64,000 nucleotides of DNA from assembly GCA_023974075.1 (NCBI GenBank), contig CM043798.1, positions 19,251,441-19,315,440 of the forward strand, written 5' to 3'. Each line of letters opens with the position of its first letter. The first letter of the stretch is position 1. The DNA comes from Chaenocephalus aceratus. Its lineage: Eukaryota; Chordata; Actinopteri; Perciformes; Channichthyidae. Of this stretch, positions 24,951 to 37,178 are shown piece after piece. The notes below the pieces were generated by a model. The model was not told the origin of the DNA, ran no database searches, and worked only from the letters and a program-made list of their open reading frames with translations. The position numbers were made by a program, and so were the translations under genes.

Positions 24951-25410
24951 TGAAGCTTAGCGCAAGTTCAATAAGGAAGACCTAACACGAGTCACTTACA
25001 CGTCACTCGATGGCTCCCTTCCCCCCTCATTAAATATGAGGGCGTCACCCCTCAGCAGCCAATAGCTGCACATGCTAAATTCCTTAAATGCCTGCTCTTC
25101 CTCCCTGTCAGTTGTCATTTGCAGATGACCGCAACCCGCCTCCACCCCTCTCGCCTCCCGTCTCCTCCAGGACAAAGCTAAACCTTCCTTCTTCAGACCG
25201 GTCTCACCTACTCAGCACCACCACCAGTGTCTAGACCCCGGGGATTTCATCGGAGCGGTGCTTTCCCTCCTGAATGATATCCTGCAAACCGGGGCCTAAT
25301 CGCCAAACACCATTACATTCTCCTGTTGTATTATCATGGCAATCATTTTATTCATATGACGTGTAAACAATAAATATGTAATTCTTACATCACGTCTCTC
25401 CGGTTTGAAC
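24951..25410 (+). mobile_element. Solo terminal repeat unit (A-B) of the Ngaro-like element
   Basis: It starts TGAAGCTTAGCGCAAGTTCA, the same A-unit start found at 43439 (+) and inverted at 42161, 37487 and 36660. It passes CACCACCACCAGTGTCTAGA into a B unit that ends CATCACGTCTCTCCGGTTTG at about 25410. The B unit is nearly identical to 45940-46128. No internal coding region is present, so it is a solo or recombined copy. No target duplication was seen, as expected for tyrosine-recombinase retrotransposons. Confidence 0.75.
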
Positions 25411-25450
25411 TATCCTTAGTACATGCCATTTATCTCGGTCTGTGCTATTA

Positions 25451-25643
25451 CAACCCAGTCTTACGGCATTTCGTGTTCACCAACACGATTTTTAATCTAT
25501 TGATTCGTGTTCACCAACACGATTTGCCCCTTTTTCTCGTGTTGCACAGCACGATTTTAAAAGCAATGTATTTCTACTGCCTGCAGCACGTCTTTTTCTC
25601 CGGTCGGGTCGTGGGAGACACGAAATGCCGTGAGACTGGGTTG
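25451..25643 (+). mobile_element. Element A short derivative (193 bp MITE) with target duplication
   Basis: Both termini are present: CAACCCAGTCTTACGGCATT at the left and ATGCCGTGAGACTGGGTTG at the right, a near-perfect inverted repeat of about 27 bp. The flanks repeat GCTATTA (25444-25450 and 25644-25650), a 7 bp target-site duplication. The inside matches the first 150 bases of the longer copies, including repeated CGTGTTCACCAACACGATT words. It is an internal-deletion derivative that can only be mobilised in trans. Confidence 0.88.
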
Positions 25644-28221
25644 GCTATTATAGAGTGAGTGATCACATTGTCATCTAAAATTAGACAAAACAACATGGAA
25701 ATAGCTGTGGCTGTAGGAAGCATCGCAGTGGTTATCCATCATTTACATTTTACTCGCCTCTTATATTAAGCCCAGGCATTTCAAAGTAAAATCACTGGCT
25801 AGCGTAATGGTTTCTAGGGACAATGATCATGTTAAATTATTTTCTTTACTTCATTCACCAGCTTATGTTGATCAATATACAAAACGGATTACCACCACAT
25901 CTCTCATAGTATTCTCTACATCTTTATGAATCATAATGAAAGTGGGCTACTGTTGGGAATTAGGTTAACCTTCACTTTAATGTTTTTGACATGCATTTGC
26001 TACCTTTGAAACTGCTTATAAAGTAGTAAATCTACATCTAAAAAAATCCATGTCAGTTACCTCACCACCCTTAAATTAGGCCTTTATGGCGTCCCATCAT
26101 ACATCTGACACAGCAGCTTACTAAAGTAGTTACCATAGACAGGAGCCAGCGCGTTGCCTTCCTGCCAAATGAGAGCATTTGTTTGCTTGGCATTTCCATG
26201 GTTTCAATGGGCAAGGGCTTAAGAGAGGAGTGTGTTGGATGTGTGTGTGTGGGTGAAACCGTGATTGCATGTCAGAGGTTTTCCTACAAATTCTGAGCAT
26301 GCACATGTTTCTATTTATTAATATAAAAACGCATATATTTGGGGAGTGTTTTTCGCATGCACTTTTAAACTTGTGTGGGCTTGTGTCAATGACTATCCCA
26401 TTTGGCCTACTAAGATACATAATATCTTATTCCTGTTGTGCACCACAAGACCATTTGGGGACCTGTATTCATTCACTGACTCGTTACTCTGTAATCCAAA
26501 TGACACAAGACTTTCTGGCAGGTTCTATTTGTGAACAAAAAGGGTTCCCTTTTTGGATAGAAACTACACTGGGCCTTTTGTGTTTTGCACTGGATGTTTA
26601 CTTGACCATTTTATGCTTTTGCGATTCAAGCTGGGTAATGACCGTAAAACATTATAATGGGTTTGCAATTCTTTGCGACTGATTGGGAACATATTTAAAA
26701 AGGAAAAACAATTATAAAGCAGTGTTTTTGCTAATATATACTATATTTCGCCTCAGGATACATTTCCTCTTTATTCATTCCTGGGCAGTGGTGACCACAA
26801 GGTTCATTAGTTTTTGTAACATTCTTTACACTGTATTCTGTAAGACATTTTCCCTTCTATGTGCCTCTTAGCTGGGCGTGTCAGGGTGTGTACCTACTTC
26901 ACTGACCAAGGATCTTTTATTGAGAGATAAGAGTCTTTATTGTTTGAGTGACCCTGAGAATTATACAGAGAGTAGAGGCTACTGCTCACTCCAAAAGTGA
27001 ATTAAGACACATCAATAACAATGTTCCTTGACCCTGCTTCATCATATTTCCAGCTGAAATGAATAGCAACGGATTTCCAAGTGGAAAGCTGGAGGAGGTT
27101 TGGGTTGTTTTGATTAGTGGAGAAGTTACCGATAAGAAGTGAGGAAACAACCTTGGCTGATGAAGTTCACATTATTGGAAGAGACTTGTACAGAAAGAAT
27201 CAGATGGTATCGGTTGATCAACTGCTTCAACTTGACCTCTGATGTCATTCATTTGCGGTGTGTCAGGCATTGTTGGGAGGTTGCTATGAACACACAACAA
27301 CAAGGACGAACCTGAGAGCGCCAAGCTTTCACTTTAATACATTTAAAGGAAGGTCAACAAGTGCATCCCCTATTGTTTCCAAAGCAGACTGAAAGTATGT
27401 TGTTGGCTCCACCTATGTCAGATATGTAGGCTGTATATTGTATGTATGTATTGTATATTGTATTTTGTACATTTCTTAACATATTATTGTGTTTGAGCAA
27501 CAATTATTCTATATGCCAGCTAATTAGAGGCTACTTCTCCCTCCTTCAAATCTCTACATCCACCATCTTAGTCAAATAATACAATATTTTCCTTTTATTC
27601 TTTCTATTTTCCATTCAAACTGTGGCATCATGGTACAAATGATAAACATAATGAGTATTATGTACTTTTTATTAATATTATTATAACTTGTAGTATTATT
27701 ATCATTATTATTATTATATCAAATCTGAATTAGCATTATATATTAGCAGGTCAAGTGGTCAACGGAGTTTGGTGGTACACTCACGTGTGTAACACTCGCG
27801 AGATTTCAATATGTAAACATGATAGCAAAGCCGGTCGCCTGAGGCTAGGCTACTATTAAGTTCACCTGTCCTCAGGTATGTGTTCTGCGTTACTGAGTCA
27901 GTATCTTTTCCTTTCTAACTCTCAAACTTAACAAGTGTATTGGTCGTATGCTGGAAATAGTCGAAAGATGTGTGTGGTCTTCAGGGCTAATTATTATGTC
28001 AATTAACGTCCTCACAGATCCAGACCATGCTCCAAACACCCACCCCGCCATCTTTGAACCAAAACAAGACGATTTAAGAATTTAAGTGAGGCTAGATAGC
28101 TAATAGCGCAAAACACTAGTTATCGTTTAAGAATTGTGGATTTTACTTGAAGGCTAATCTTTATTGGAAGACTCCAACGCAAGCTCTGTCCGACCTTCAA
28201 CCACCGGTAAGACATTAGCCT
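25644..28221. other. AT-rich intergenic DNA with no gene seen
   Basis: No gene is recognised. A frame at 26269-26682 is open for 137 codons, but its content is hydrophobic and low in coding character and it has no recognisable motif. Short ATT/ATC microsatellite-like tracts occur near 27670-27720. Confidence 0.4.
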
Positions 28222-28363
28222 CATCCCAATACCCCTCCTCGACTCCTCCTTTCCCTCACTCGCTTCCCTTCCTTGCGTCTTAGCTCCGCCTCCGTAAGAT
28301 GCGAGCGAGAGACACAAGGAGGTGACGCGAGGACAGAGGAGTCCTCAGGTATTAATTGGGATG
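28222..28363. mobile_element. Short fold-back MITE
   Basis: The left end CATCCCAATACCCCTCCTCG and the right end ATTAATTGGGATG are inverse over the terminal CATCCCAAT. The inside is pyrimidine-rich on the left and purine-rich on the right, so the strand can fold on itself. GCCT flanks both sides. No coding capacity is present. A similar pyrimidine-then-purine mirror with CTCGACTCCTCC occurs at about 28810-28960 and may be a decayed relative. Confidence 0.5.
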
Positions 28364-29802
28364 GCCTCGTTCACTCAAACGTCACTTTTAAACGACGTGT
28401 GTTAATGATGACATGTGCACAGCTGTATCCCCTCTCACCGGGCTTAACTGAATAACCCCTTAGAACCGGCCCATTTGTTGTTAAATATTTATTTAAATGA
28501 ATGAATCTTTGTCTTGTTAGTCAAGGAATTCAATGTATGATGGTTGGTCCTGCTTTTGTGTTCCGTTTTGGTGTAAAATGTAGCCTACATTTAAATAAAA
28601 ATATAATTATAGTGAAAAGCCTTTTAGAAATGACTTGCCCATAATAATTCCCACGGAGCTGTGAGCACTTATACATTTATGTGACGCTTTTCCACTCATC
28701 TTCCAGTTGTCGGTTTTCCTCTGTTGAAATGGTTGAAATCGACCAGCTGTGAAGGTGGGGGCGGGGCTTTTATACGCTAGTAGTGAAAACACTTCCGCGT
28801 AGTCTGCTCGCGTGTATCCTCCCTTTCGTCTCCTCCCGCACCCCTCCTCCCTCACCCCACCTCGACTCCTCCGTGTGCATTTCAGCTATCGGGACGTCCT
28901 TCAACATGGCGTGTCTTGATCGATTTCCGGGTCAAGTCCCGGAGGAGGGGAAGAGAGGAGGGATGCATTTTGTCTTAATGCATATTAGAAACGGAGTTGG
29001 CGACAGTAAGACTGCGATATAATGTTTATGTAGATATAATACATATGACATCTATTTTTTAAATGTCTCCAGTAGGCTACCGATAAAAAGATCGATAACG
29101 TTGGACCTTAACGGTACCACGGCCTTTAATAATTCAGCCCCGGGGCCCGTTTAAGACCAGGGCTCTGTTAGGGAAATAATTGTCCTAGACTCCTAGATAT
29201 GACGTACAGGACCAACCCTGACGTCTGTTTATCTCCTTTAAGGACATAGGCTGCTTCAGCCATAATGTTATTGTTCCCATTCTGTGACCGGTCAACACTA
29301 GGTCACAGATGGTCTTTGTTGTGGGTGCACTGGGACACTTCCTTCTTTGTTGTTTGTGGACTCCAGGGTATGACATATTCGAGGCCATAAGTGGCGGACG
29401 CAGGTAACTCAGTGTGCCCAAACTGTCTAAAGCTATCTTATCAAAACATGTTGATTACTCTCTGTGAAACCAGTTAAATGGGCTAGCAAGAGAGAGGCGC
29501 TCCAGAATTGACGTGGCAACCACCCGTGCAGTCAGACCGTGACTGCTGTGACTTGTGATGTGAATCCTCCGGCCGTTAACTCCAAATAAACCTCCAGTGT
29601 TTCACATCAAAGCTCCTGCTCTACCGTGTCTCCTTCCTGAGTTGGTGACTCCCACTGCATTGCTACACAGACATTGCCCTTACAGGCTCGGTACCCATCC
29701 CTAGTTTTAATTATTACATAATCAATATTACATTTCAAATAACCAAGTAGGCCTACTTGGTGTCTCACAAAGAGCAAGTGGCTAGTGCTGCTAAGAACAT
29801 AC
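28364..29802. other. Intergenic DNA with no gene seen
   Basis: No exon is recognised. The 28810-28960 stretch resembles the MITE just to the left but lacks clear ends. The remainder up to the CHD-like fragment has no feature I can support. Confidence 0.35.
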
Positions 29803-30241
29803 CTGGTGATGGTGGCTCTTCGCTGCAGGATCTGGTCGATGTCCTCCTAGCAGAAGCGATTGCCTTCGTCGTTCTCGTCCATGATGGCGGCGTAGGCTCC
29901 TTTCCTCAGCAGGTCCTCGATCTCCTTCTTGGAGAACTGCTGGACCGGCTAAAGGCGACGCAGAGAGACATTTACACAAGTGGATTTAGAAAACTCTTTT
30001 ATAAAATAAACTAAGCGTACTGCAACAGCGACTGACCCAAAAATGACTTGGCATCTAGAAATATGACAGATTTTGTTTTTCTCACCCCGTTGTTGTTGCC
30101 ACTCATGCTCTGCAGGACGGCACGGTCCAGCCCGAGCTTCAGACTAGCTTTATCTAGCATTTCCCTCTCATAGTTTCTAGTGATCAGACGGTACACCTTC
30201 ACCGCCTTAGGCTGGCCAAAACAATGACACCGAGCTTGAGC
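29803..30241 (-). pseudogene. Two-exon fragment of a CHD6-9-type chromatin remodeller with a nonsense codon
   Basis: Exon 1 (30241-30086) reads [39 protein letters not shown] and SMSGNNNG. Exon 2 (29948-29803) reads [20 protein letters not shown] and DEGNRFC, then TAG, then EDIDQILQRR. This is the end of the SNF2 helicase C lobe and the segment after it in the CHD6/7/8/9 (Kismet) group of ATP-dependent nucleosome remodellers. Splice sites are intact (TTTCAG/GTGAG, TTTAG/GTATGT) and the 137 bp intron is kept, so it is a genomic duplicate, not a processed copy. The TAG replaces a conserved glutamate, and helicase motif VI has HCFGQ instead of HRIGQ, losing the catalytic arginine. No other CHD exons were found nearby. 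Confidence 0.85.
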
Positions 30242-30390
30242 CTGAAATAAAAAATGAAAAGAGGGGTCAAAAGAGCATCATGTGCAGCCGCTGTTCAACG
30301 TTTTTAAGCATTAAATGGGAAAATATACACTTAAAGAACCGAGGGAATAAACGGAAAAACGGAAATCTATACATATTTATTTCATAGGCA

Positions 30391-30394
<4 letters not shown>

Positions 30395-30428
<34 letters not shown>
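30395..30428. repeat. AT dinucleotide microsatellite
   Basis: An uninterrupted TA repeat of about 17 units lies between TATTTA-rich flanks. It is followed by further TATTTATT repeats to about 30470. Confidence 0.9.
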
Positions 30429-30430
<2 letters not shown>

Positions 30431-31725
30431 CTATGTATTTATTTAATTATGTATTTATTTATTTATTTAATTTTGGCTTAAATGGCATTCCATAAAACTG
30501 TGTGCAGTGTTTTAGAGTTGCAATATGGCCAATTACCTTTATCGCAATGTAAAGTTGCTTTCTTATTACAAGGTTTTCTTACAAGGATACATAGTGTAGC
30601 TTTCATGTGCAAGAAAAGGCCACCAATGCATTTTAATTCTGCATTGAAATACTTGTGCTCTAAGTCTAAGAGCAAACCATTTTGCATTGTCAAGTTTATT
30701 TGCACAAGCTTGAGTGTTTAGCCAATCAGAGTAATCGATACTGTGTTATTATAGCCCCTTTTACACATTTTGTTTGTATTCATGCAATATTGTAACATTA
30801 TAGTAAATCATTCAGGCTTAGGATATGGCCCTTTTCTACAATAGCTGCCTAAGTGAAATAAATATATCTTATTTTTATCTTACTAAAATAAGGTGGGACC
30901 ATTTTGTGTTTTCTTGTGCTATCCTCTGAATGAGGGTTAGTATATTAATGCTCGGATTGTGTTCCACTCTCTCATCTGGCTGTATGCCAGACCTACAGTA
31001 CAACCCTGAGTCTGAATGGAGGATAAAGGCTGCAGCTGTGGAAGCAGCAGGCAGTCAGACAAAAGTAAATGGAGTCATTCTCCAAATCAAGGCCAACTCA
31101 TTGGACGGATGCAGTTGTAACCCAATTATTCCCAGGCCACATGTTCTCAAAGCAGGGGTGCCAGGCAGAGGGGGAAACCCTTCTGCTTTCTCCTGCAGCC
31201 ACCCCATAAAACACACAGAAGGGGGGGGGGAGAGCAGAAGGGATAGAAAGTGTTATTCCATACGCCTCAAGTGTAAAGATTCAAATGTTGTGGCTGTGGG
31301 TGAGGTTTGGCATATCTTATAATATAGTGTTTATGGAAAGACAGATGGTCGAGTGGAGATGAACATGAACAGGGAATCCCTCTTTGGAAACACACAACCA
31401 CAGATATGACGGTAAACCTTTGGGGCACAGAGAGATATCATCAGGTGTGTTAATAAATCAAGATTCAGTTTTAATTTGAATGTTTTAGTGTGTTTTATTT
31501 AATGTTACAGTTGAATGTGGTTACAATCATTTCAAAACCTCATTAACACTTTTTTCATAAACGCTATTAAGTCAGTCAATGTGTGATGTGGATTGTGCTA
31601 ATTTTCCACACTGTCTATAATTGTTATGAAAAGTAGGACATTAAAGAGCCACATTTTGAGGGACGGTGCAAAGAAAACATGTGAATGAACGAAGTTACTA
31701 TTCATAAACACTGAAGCCCCAGAGG

Positions 31726-31785
31726 AACCACATCCTTCCACACCTCTTGAGCTGCAATGCACCAGAGGAGTAGAAGGATGTGGTT
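31726..31785. repeat. 60-base near-perfect hairpin
   Basis: AACCACATCCTTC at 31726-31738 pairs perfectly with GAAGGATGTGGTT at 31773-31785. Pairing continues inward with only four isolated mismatches to a tiny central loop, giving a stem of about 27 bp. This shape fits a small fold-back MITE or a pre-miRNA-like hairpin. Nothing else in the sequence distinguishes the two. Confidence 0.7.
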
Positions 31786-32527
31786 TATTCTACTGTGTGT
31801 TGTGAGGAGTAAATAATGATGTGAGAGTGAGTAGTTTAACATTGAACCTTGCACAAAGGTAACAATCACTTTCCCGTAACACCCTGTTTAACCTTCATCC
31901 CCTGCCTCTGTCTCCCTTAGTTACTCCATCTGCCCTAGAATGACATACACTCTCCTCCATCCAGCTGAAGGAATGAGAGATTTCCTAATGGGGCAAATGT
32001 GGTGAGTTTGATATGATAAAATATCATTGTTGTCTGCCATGCTAAATACATGTATTTATGGTTATTTATTCAGGCATTCTAATTATGATTGATTTAAATA
32101 AAATCACTTTCCAATAAATGCCAACAAAAAAATGCAGTTTTAGAAATTAATTAGATGGCATTTATTCTTGACCAAGACAACATAGTGATACAGAGATCAA
32201 TGAACAGAATGAAGTTTCAATTTGATTTTAGGATGGTAAAGAATACAAACTGTCTCTCAGTTGATGAGAAATTAGAGAGGGTTACTTTTTAAAACATTCT
32301 TTACATTTGGTGAAAGCAATGCTTTGCTTCACACTTTTAAATTACCATCAATGCTAAAATGAACAAGACATTACCTAAGTTGGACTGATAAGTGATTTCC
32401 TCTTCATGCTTCAGTTATGGCAATGGCTCCACCATGTGGTCAGTGATGATCACTACAATACTTGCAACTCAGACTTCAAGCTCACTGACTGAATTTGCAG
32501 AACAGTTTGTATTGTAACATGTTAGAG

Positions 32528-32660
32528 AAATCAAATCAAGTTTTATATATAAAGCACATTTAAAAGCGATTTTTGGTCGAGCCAAAGTGCTGTACATGTA
32601 ATAAAAACACATTACTACAATCACAATAAAAGACAATAAATTACAACAGATATATAAAAA
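32528..32660 (+). repeat. Teleost dispersed repeat (LINE/SINE tail-like)
   Basis: It contains AAATCAAGTTTTATATATAA, AAAGCACATTTAAAA and CCAAAGTGCTGTACATGTAA. This phrase order is common in fish genomes as the 3' part of interspersed retroposons. It is degenerate and without resolved ends. Confidence 0.5.
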
Positions 32661-34836
32661 AACACAGGGAAAAGTCAGGAGTCGTCCTCCGCTCTGTCTA
32701 GAAGGCCAGAAAGAAACACAACCTCTGTGTAAAAAGTCTGTAATTGATCATCCTTCAGACAAAGTTTTAAATGAATATGTCATTTAGATTCTACCTCACA
32801 AAAGGTATTATTTACTCCAGGACAGTTATATTTACCTTTGAAATGATACAATCATCTATTGTTGTCACAGAAGAGATTATATTATTCCATCTCCATGATG
32901 ACGATGGAACATTGCATATGTGGTCCTTTTCAAGGGACACTATAATGTGAACTTTAGACTATACCTACCTGCAGTCAGTGTGCTTACAGTGACTGATAAG
33001 TCAATGGTAAGAAAATAAACGTCAGATTGTTCTTCTGATTGAGGAAATTAGATTTTCATATGTTGATTACACCTTTAAACAATTTACATCTAGTGTTACT
33101 TTCAAACTGAGTTGTGTAAGGCAATCATTGTTATTACATCTCTAAATGGTTCATACACACAGGTATAGAAAGCGGTTTTGTTCTTATTCTTGTTTTTAAG
33201 TTTCAGATTGAAAGCCTAGGATGATTTACAGAAATGTACTGCACAGAAATAAGCACTTCCTGCCCCAACATTTAAACACAATTGCACTACCAATGTAGGT
33301 TAGCAGTAACTGGAAAGGAAATAACACCTTGTTTTAGACAACATTTAAGAGATGTTTGGTGGGAAACCACAACTTTTTCCATTCTCAGTCTCTGCTTCAG
33401 CCACAGTGACAACAGTGTCTCTATGTGTGATAGCAACGATGTAAATTTAAGAGATGGTCACACTGTGGTCTGGTGGGAGAATCGACATAGTGAAGACTGA
33501 ACAAGCATTTGTCATTTCAAGCATCATTTGGTGCCTAGTGCTTTTTTATAAATAAAAAGAATACCAAGAAGTCCATCCATCCATTAACTTATTGTTGTTA
33601 TTGTTGTTGCTGTTTAAAAATTAGGAAAACATCAATGGTTAGATTGCAGGCCTTACTATACAACCAGACTCGTATTATTTGTTAGGCTCAGTTAAAAACC
33701 ACAGTTTTTTTTTCAATTCGGTGTTGCTGCCTTAAACACAGAAACTGACCAATGTCTATCGTATGGGTTTGACTGTAAAGGAAAACTAAGTGATCAAAGA
33801 AGTGGAAAACAAACAAAGAGAGAAACTGTAGAGGTAACGCTGTGGGCAAACTGATGTTCGTGGTGTGAGAATCAACATCGTCTTGGCTCGACGTGTCATC
33901 ATACTAAAATAATAATATAAAACTGCAGACTTTGATGCCTAGTTTCTTGACCTTCTGTGAAGGCCCCCTGGTTCTGCTAAGCAATAGTCTTATTAATTTG
34001 AGCAAGGGGATGTGTAGCCATTCTAAAATAGAACATTGTGAAGACAAATTAAGCGTGTATTTTTTCATGACCATAACAGTTAGGGCTTCATCTTCTGAAG
34101 AAAAAGTAAACTTGCATTGCTAATGCTTCCTTCCAATACACTCCAAAAGTTCCATTATAAATTGGGAAATTGTTGCCTGATCTAAAGTTCTAAAGATGAC
34201 ATGACATTTCATGGAAACCTTACAGAAGACTTAGTATCCTCTTTAGATACTGTTAGATTGTTTGTACAAAAGGAAGTCATCTGAGTTATGTAAATATTTA
34301 TTTAAAAAATACAAGTAAAAATACACTTTGAGAAATATTACAGAGAATTTTCTTCTGCATGATACATTTACAAGTCAAATAACTGGGGGAAAAAATCACA
34401 TAGAAGCATGTTAATGTTTGAAAAGTAAATTGATGACACTTTGATTTAAACTCACAATTTTATTGTAGTAATTACGAAATTAGATTTTTTATATATATAT
34501 ATAGCCTATATACAATAGACAAGTTTATGAAAAACTTAAACCGGCAGATGGAAATTATTGTCAGCCTCAGCCAGGTTGATCAAGATTAAGTTTGCATTTT
34601 AAATGGCGCTGTCACTTGTTTTAGGAAATCCTCATGTTGCACACTGGTTGGGCCCAGAATCTCTTGTATTCCTCATTATTCGCACCTCTGTGTAGACTAT
34701 TTCTTCTTCAGGGTTACCTTAAATTAAAGTTAAATACAGTAGTTACAGAGAACATCATGTCATCTTTTTACATTTTACAAAAAAAAAATCATTTAGAATA
34801 TAGAAAGGCTATGGTAACAGTTAAACACATACTTAC

Positions 34837-34971
34837 CATCATTAAGAGTTGCGGGTCTTGGTAGGTAATGCCTTTTTATTCCATAAAGAAACAAAGCCAC
34901 AAGAAGAAGAAGGAAAGTGATAGCAGTCCCAGCCACAGCCAAAACCACAACAGGGAAGGAAGGAACACAAT
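34837..34971 (-). pseudogene. Ig-receptor transmembrane exon
   Basis: Between TTTTTTCTAG and GTAAGTA the frame reads CVPSFPVVVLAVAG, then TAITFLLLLVALFLYGIK and RHYLPRPATLND. That is a single membrane-spanning helix followed by a basic stop-transfer sequence. It is read from the second codon position, so it needs a phase-1 exon upstream. The C2 exon as I read it ends in phase 2, another sign of damage or of a different true donor. Confidence 0.65.
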
Positions 34972-35448
34972 CTAGAAAAAACAGATATCAAACCAGATGA
35001 TATATTATAATAACATTCATTTAAGAATTCCCAACCAAATATATTGGATACAAATATATGCCTTGTTGTCTTCCATCTGATATTTTAACTACAGTACCAT
35101 TTGTATTAGCAATGGATATGAGATTATGATTGCAAAACAATGAAATGGCAAACAGTTAAGACGATTCCAGGTAGATGCCTACCATCTAGACGACTTAAGA
35201 GATGTATGAATAATATCAGAAAGCAAAAACAAACTATTATTCCTTTAATTCTACTATTGAAAAGCTAAGCAGTCCCGTGCCACGGTAGGAAAACAGTGTC
35301 TTCATTTATTTGTTAAATTATTTATAAGTATGTGGATTCTTTTTATCTATATATTTTCTTTTTTCTTTGTATTTATAACAAATATAAAATATTTGTAATG
35401 AGCTGATGTTGAAATAAAAAAAGCGATCATCCGTTTAAAATATTTTAC

Positions 35449-35782
35449 CTTGGCACTTGGCAGTTCTTCAGGTGAATAATAGTTTAATCTCTGCTAACGT
35501 TGTTTGAAACACGACACACCAAGTCTCCTGTTTGCTGACACTGCATGCTGATGGTCACATTTGAAACACTTGTTTCACTTTGGATAGCTAAACTATCAGC
35601 CACTGCTTCCATGTTTGCTGTCCTGTAGCCCGACGGGGACTGGCTGTGAGCTCTGGTCTGCATCAGTACGAGACCGTTCAAGGACAACATGAACTCTACC
35701 TCGTCTCCCTCAGAGAAGCAGCTGATGTTCATCAGCTCTGGTGACAAACACATTTGAGAAACAGCTGGCTTTGACACTGGAG
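35449..35782 (-). pseudogene. Ig-receptor C2-like exon with premature stop
   Basis: After a TTTCTTTCAG acceptor the frame reads APVSKPAVSQMCLSPELM, with NISCFSEGDEVEF and later TISMQCQQTGDLVCRVSNNV. It has the paired-cysteine pattern of a small C2-set Ig domain with N-glycosylation sites (NIS, NVT, NVS). The frame then hits TAA directly after NNVSRD, yet TIIHLKNCQ, which looks like the normal end of such a domain, follows in the same frame. The donor GTAAAAT comes after 35449. Either the TAA is a true nonsense mutation or the exon ended earlier in life. Confidence 0.65.
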
Positions 35783-36261
35783 CTGAAAGAAACATGGAGT
35801 AAACGTATACATTTATTTACAGAACAAGTTGCTAAGTAAAGGTCCAATACCAACTCTTTTAACCGTGAAGTCATTAGCTGAACCAATTCCTACCAATGTT
35901 CTTTTCAATCTGAAAATGCTGTATGTAAACTGTAAACATAATTGCCTAAAACCCGATGGTGACAACACAATTGTATCTTTTGCAACTCTTGTTCACAATC
36001 CCATTTTGCATTAGCACATTTAGGTTAAAATTGAGTCATTACATTTTTTAAGTTAATTATATTTCAATCAGGAGAGACGTGATGCGTCAGTTTATAACAA
36101 GTGAATGAAATGGTGTTTTTAGGCTTTTTAGGCCCAGGTTTTGTAGGATATCAATCGGGAAGGGAAGAACCGTTTCCGATGAACCCCCCTGGGTCTAGAC
36201 ACTGGTGGTGGTGATAAGTGGTTAGGTCCGGTTGGAAGGGAGAAGGTTAAGCTTGGCCCTG

Positions 36262-36540
36262 AGTTCAATCAATCGATCAATCAATGTTTATTCATATAGC
36301 CCAATATCACAGATGTTACATTTGTCTCAGTGGTCTTCACAGTGTGTACAGAATATCAGTATGACAATACGACACCCTCTGTCCTTAGACCCTCACATCG
36401 TACAAGGAAAAACTTCCGGAGAAAACCCACAGTTTAAAGGGAAAAATGGGAGAAACCTCAGGGAGAGCAACAGAGGAGGGATCCATCTCCCAGGACGGAC
36501 AGACGTGCAATAGATGCCGTGTGTAAATTGAAAAGATAAT
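36262..36540 (+). repeat. SINE-like/LINE 3'-end repeat inside a Ngaro A unit
   Basis: It starts ATCAATCGATCAATCAATGT and runs through TATAGCCCAATATCACAGAT and AACAGAGGAGGGATCC to GCAATAGATGCCGTGTGTAA. This is a familiar fish retroposon sequence. The same segment occurs at 36906-37178 because the A unit that carries it was duplicated. Confidence 0.65.
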
Positions 36541-36905
36541 ACATTTGCAACATAGGTAGTCCAAATGTTTGGAAATGCATGTGTGTGCATTATAGTATTG
36601 CCATGACGAGCAATACGGAGTGTTAGGTCTTCCTGTCTGAACTTGCGCTAAGGCTTCATTTCAATCAGGAGAGACGTGATGTATGGAATACATATTTATT
36701 ATCGGTCACATTATATAAACGAAACATAATGATGACAGTTTATAACAAGTGAATGAAATGGTGTTTTGGCGATTAGGCCCAGGTTTTGTAGGATATCAAT
36801 CGGTGAAGGGAAGAACCGTTCCGATGAACCCCCCTGGGTCTAGACAACTGGTGGTGGTGATAAGTGGTTAGGTCCGGTTGGAAGGGAGAAGGTTAAGCTT
36901 GGCCC

Positions 36906-37178
36906 TGAGTTCAATCAATCGATCAATCAATGTTTATTCATATAGCCCAATATCACAGATGTTACATTTGTCTCAGTGGTCTTCACAGTGTGTACAGAAT
37001 ATCAGTATGACAATACGACACCCTCTGTCCTTAGACCCTCACATCGTACAAGGAAAAACTTCCGGAGAAAACCCACAGTTTAAAGGGAAAAATGGGAGAA
37101 ACCTCAGGGAGAGCAACAGAGGAGGGATCCCTCTCCCAGGACGGACAGACGTGCAATAGATGCCGTGTGTAAATTGAA
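36906..37178 (+). repeat. Second copy of the SINE-like repeat in the duplicated A unit
   Basis: It differs from the 36262 copy by only a few bases, such as CCCTCTCCCAGGACGG here against CCATCTCCCAGGACGG there. It was therefore carried along by duplication of the A unit, not by a second insertion. Confidence 0.65.

Larger units (their letters stand above)
30242..34836. other. Intergenic DNA with microsatellites and old repeats
   Basis: No gene is recognised apart from the features listed separately: an AT dinucleotide tract, a 60-base hairpin and a dispersed repeat. A run of ten G occurs at about 31220. An open frame at 30930-31322 has no recognisable domain. Confidence 0.4.

Noticed and set aside
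26269..26682. 137-codon open frame as a membrane protein
   Set aside because: The hydrophobic look comes from T-rich DNA; no conserved motif or codon bias, and no neighbouring exons.
35829..36014. Short plus-strand frame between Ig exons
   Set aside because: No splice context, no domain, AT-rich composition.
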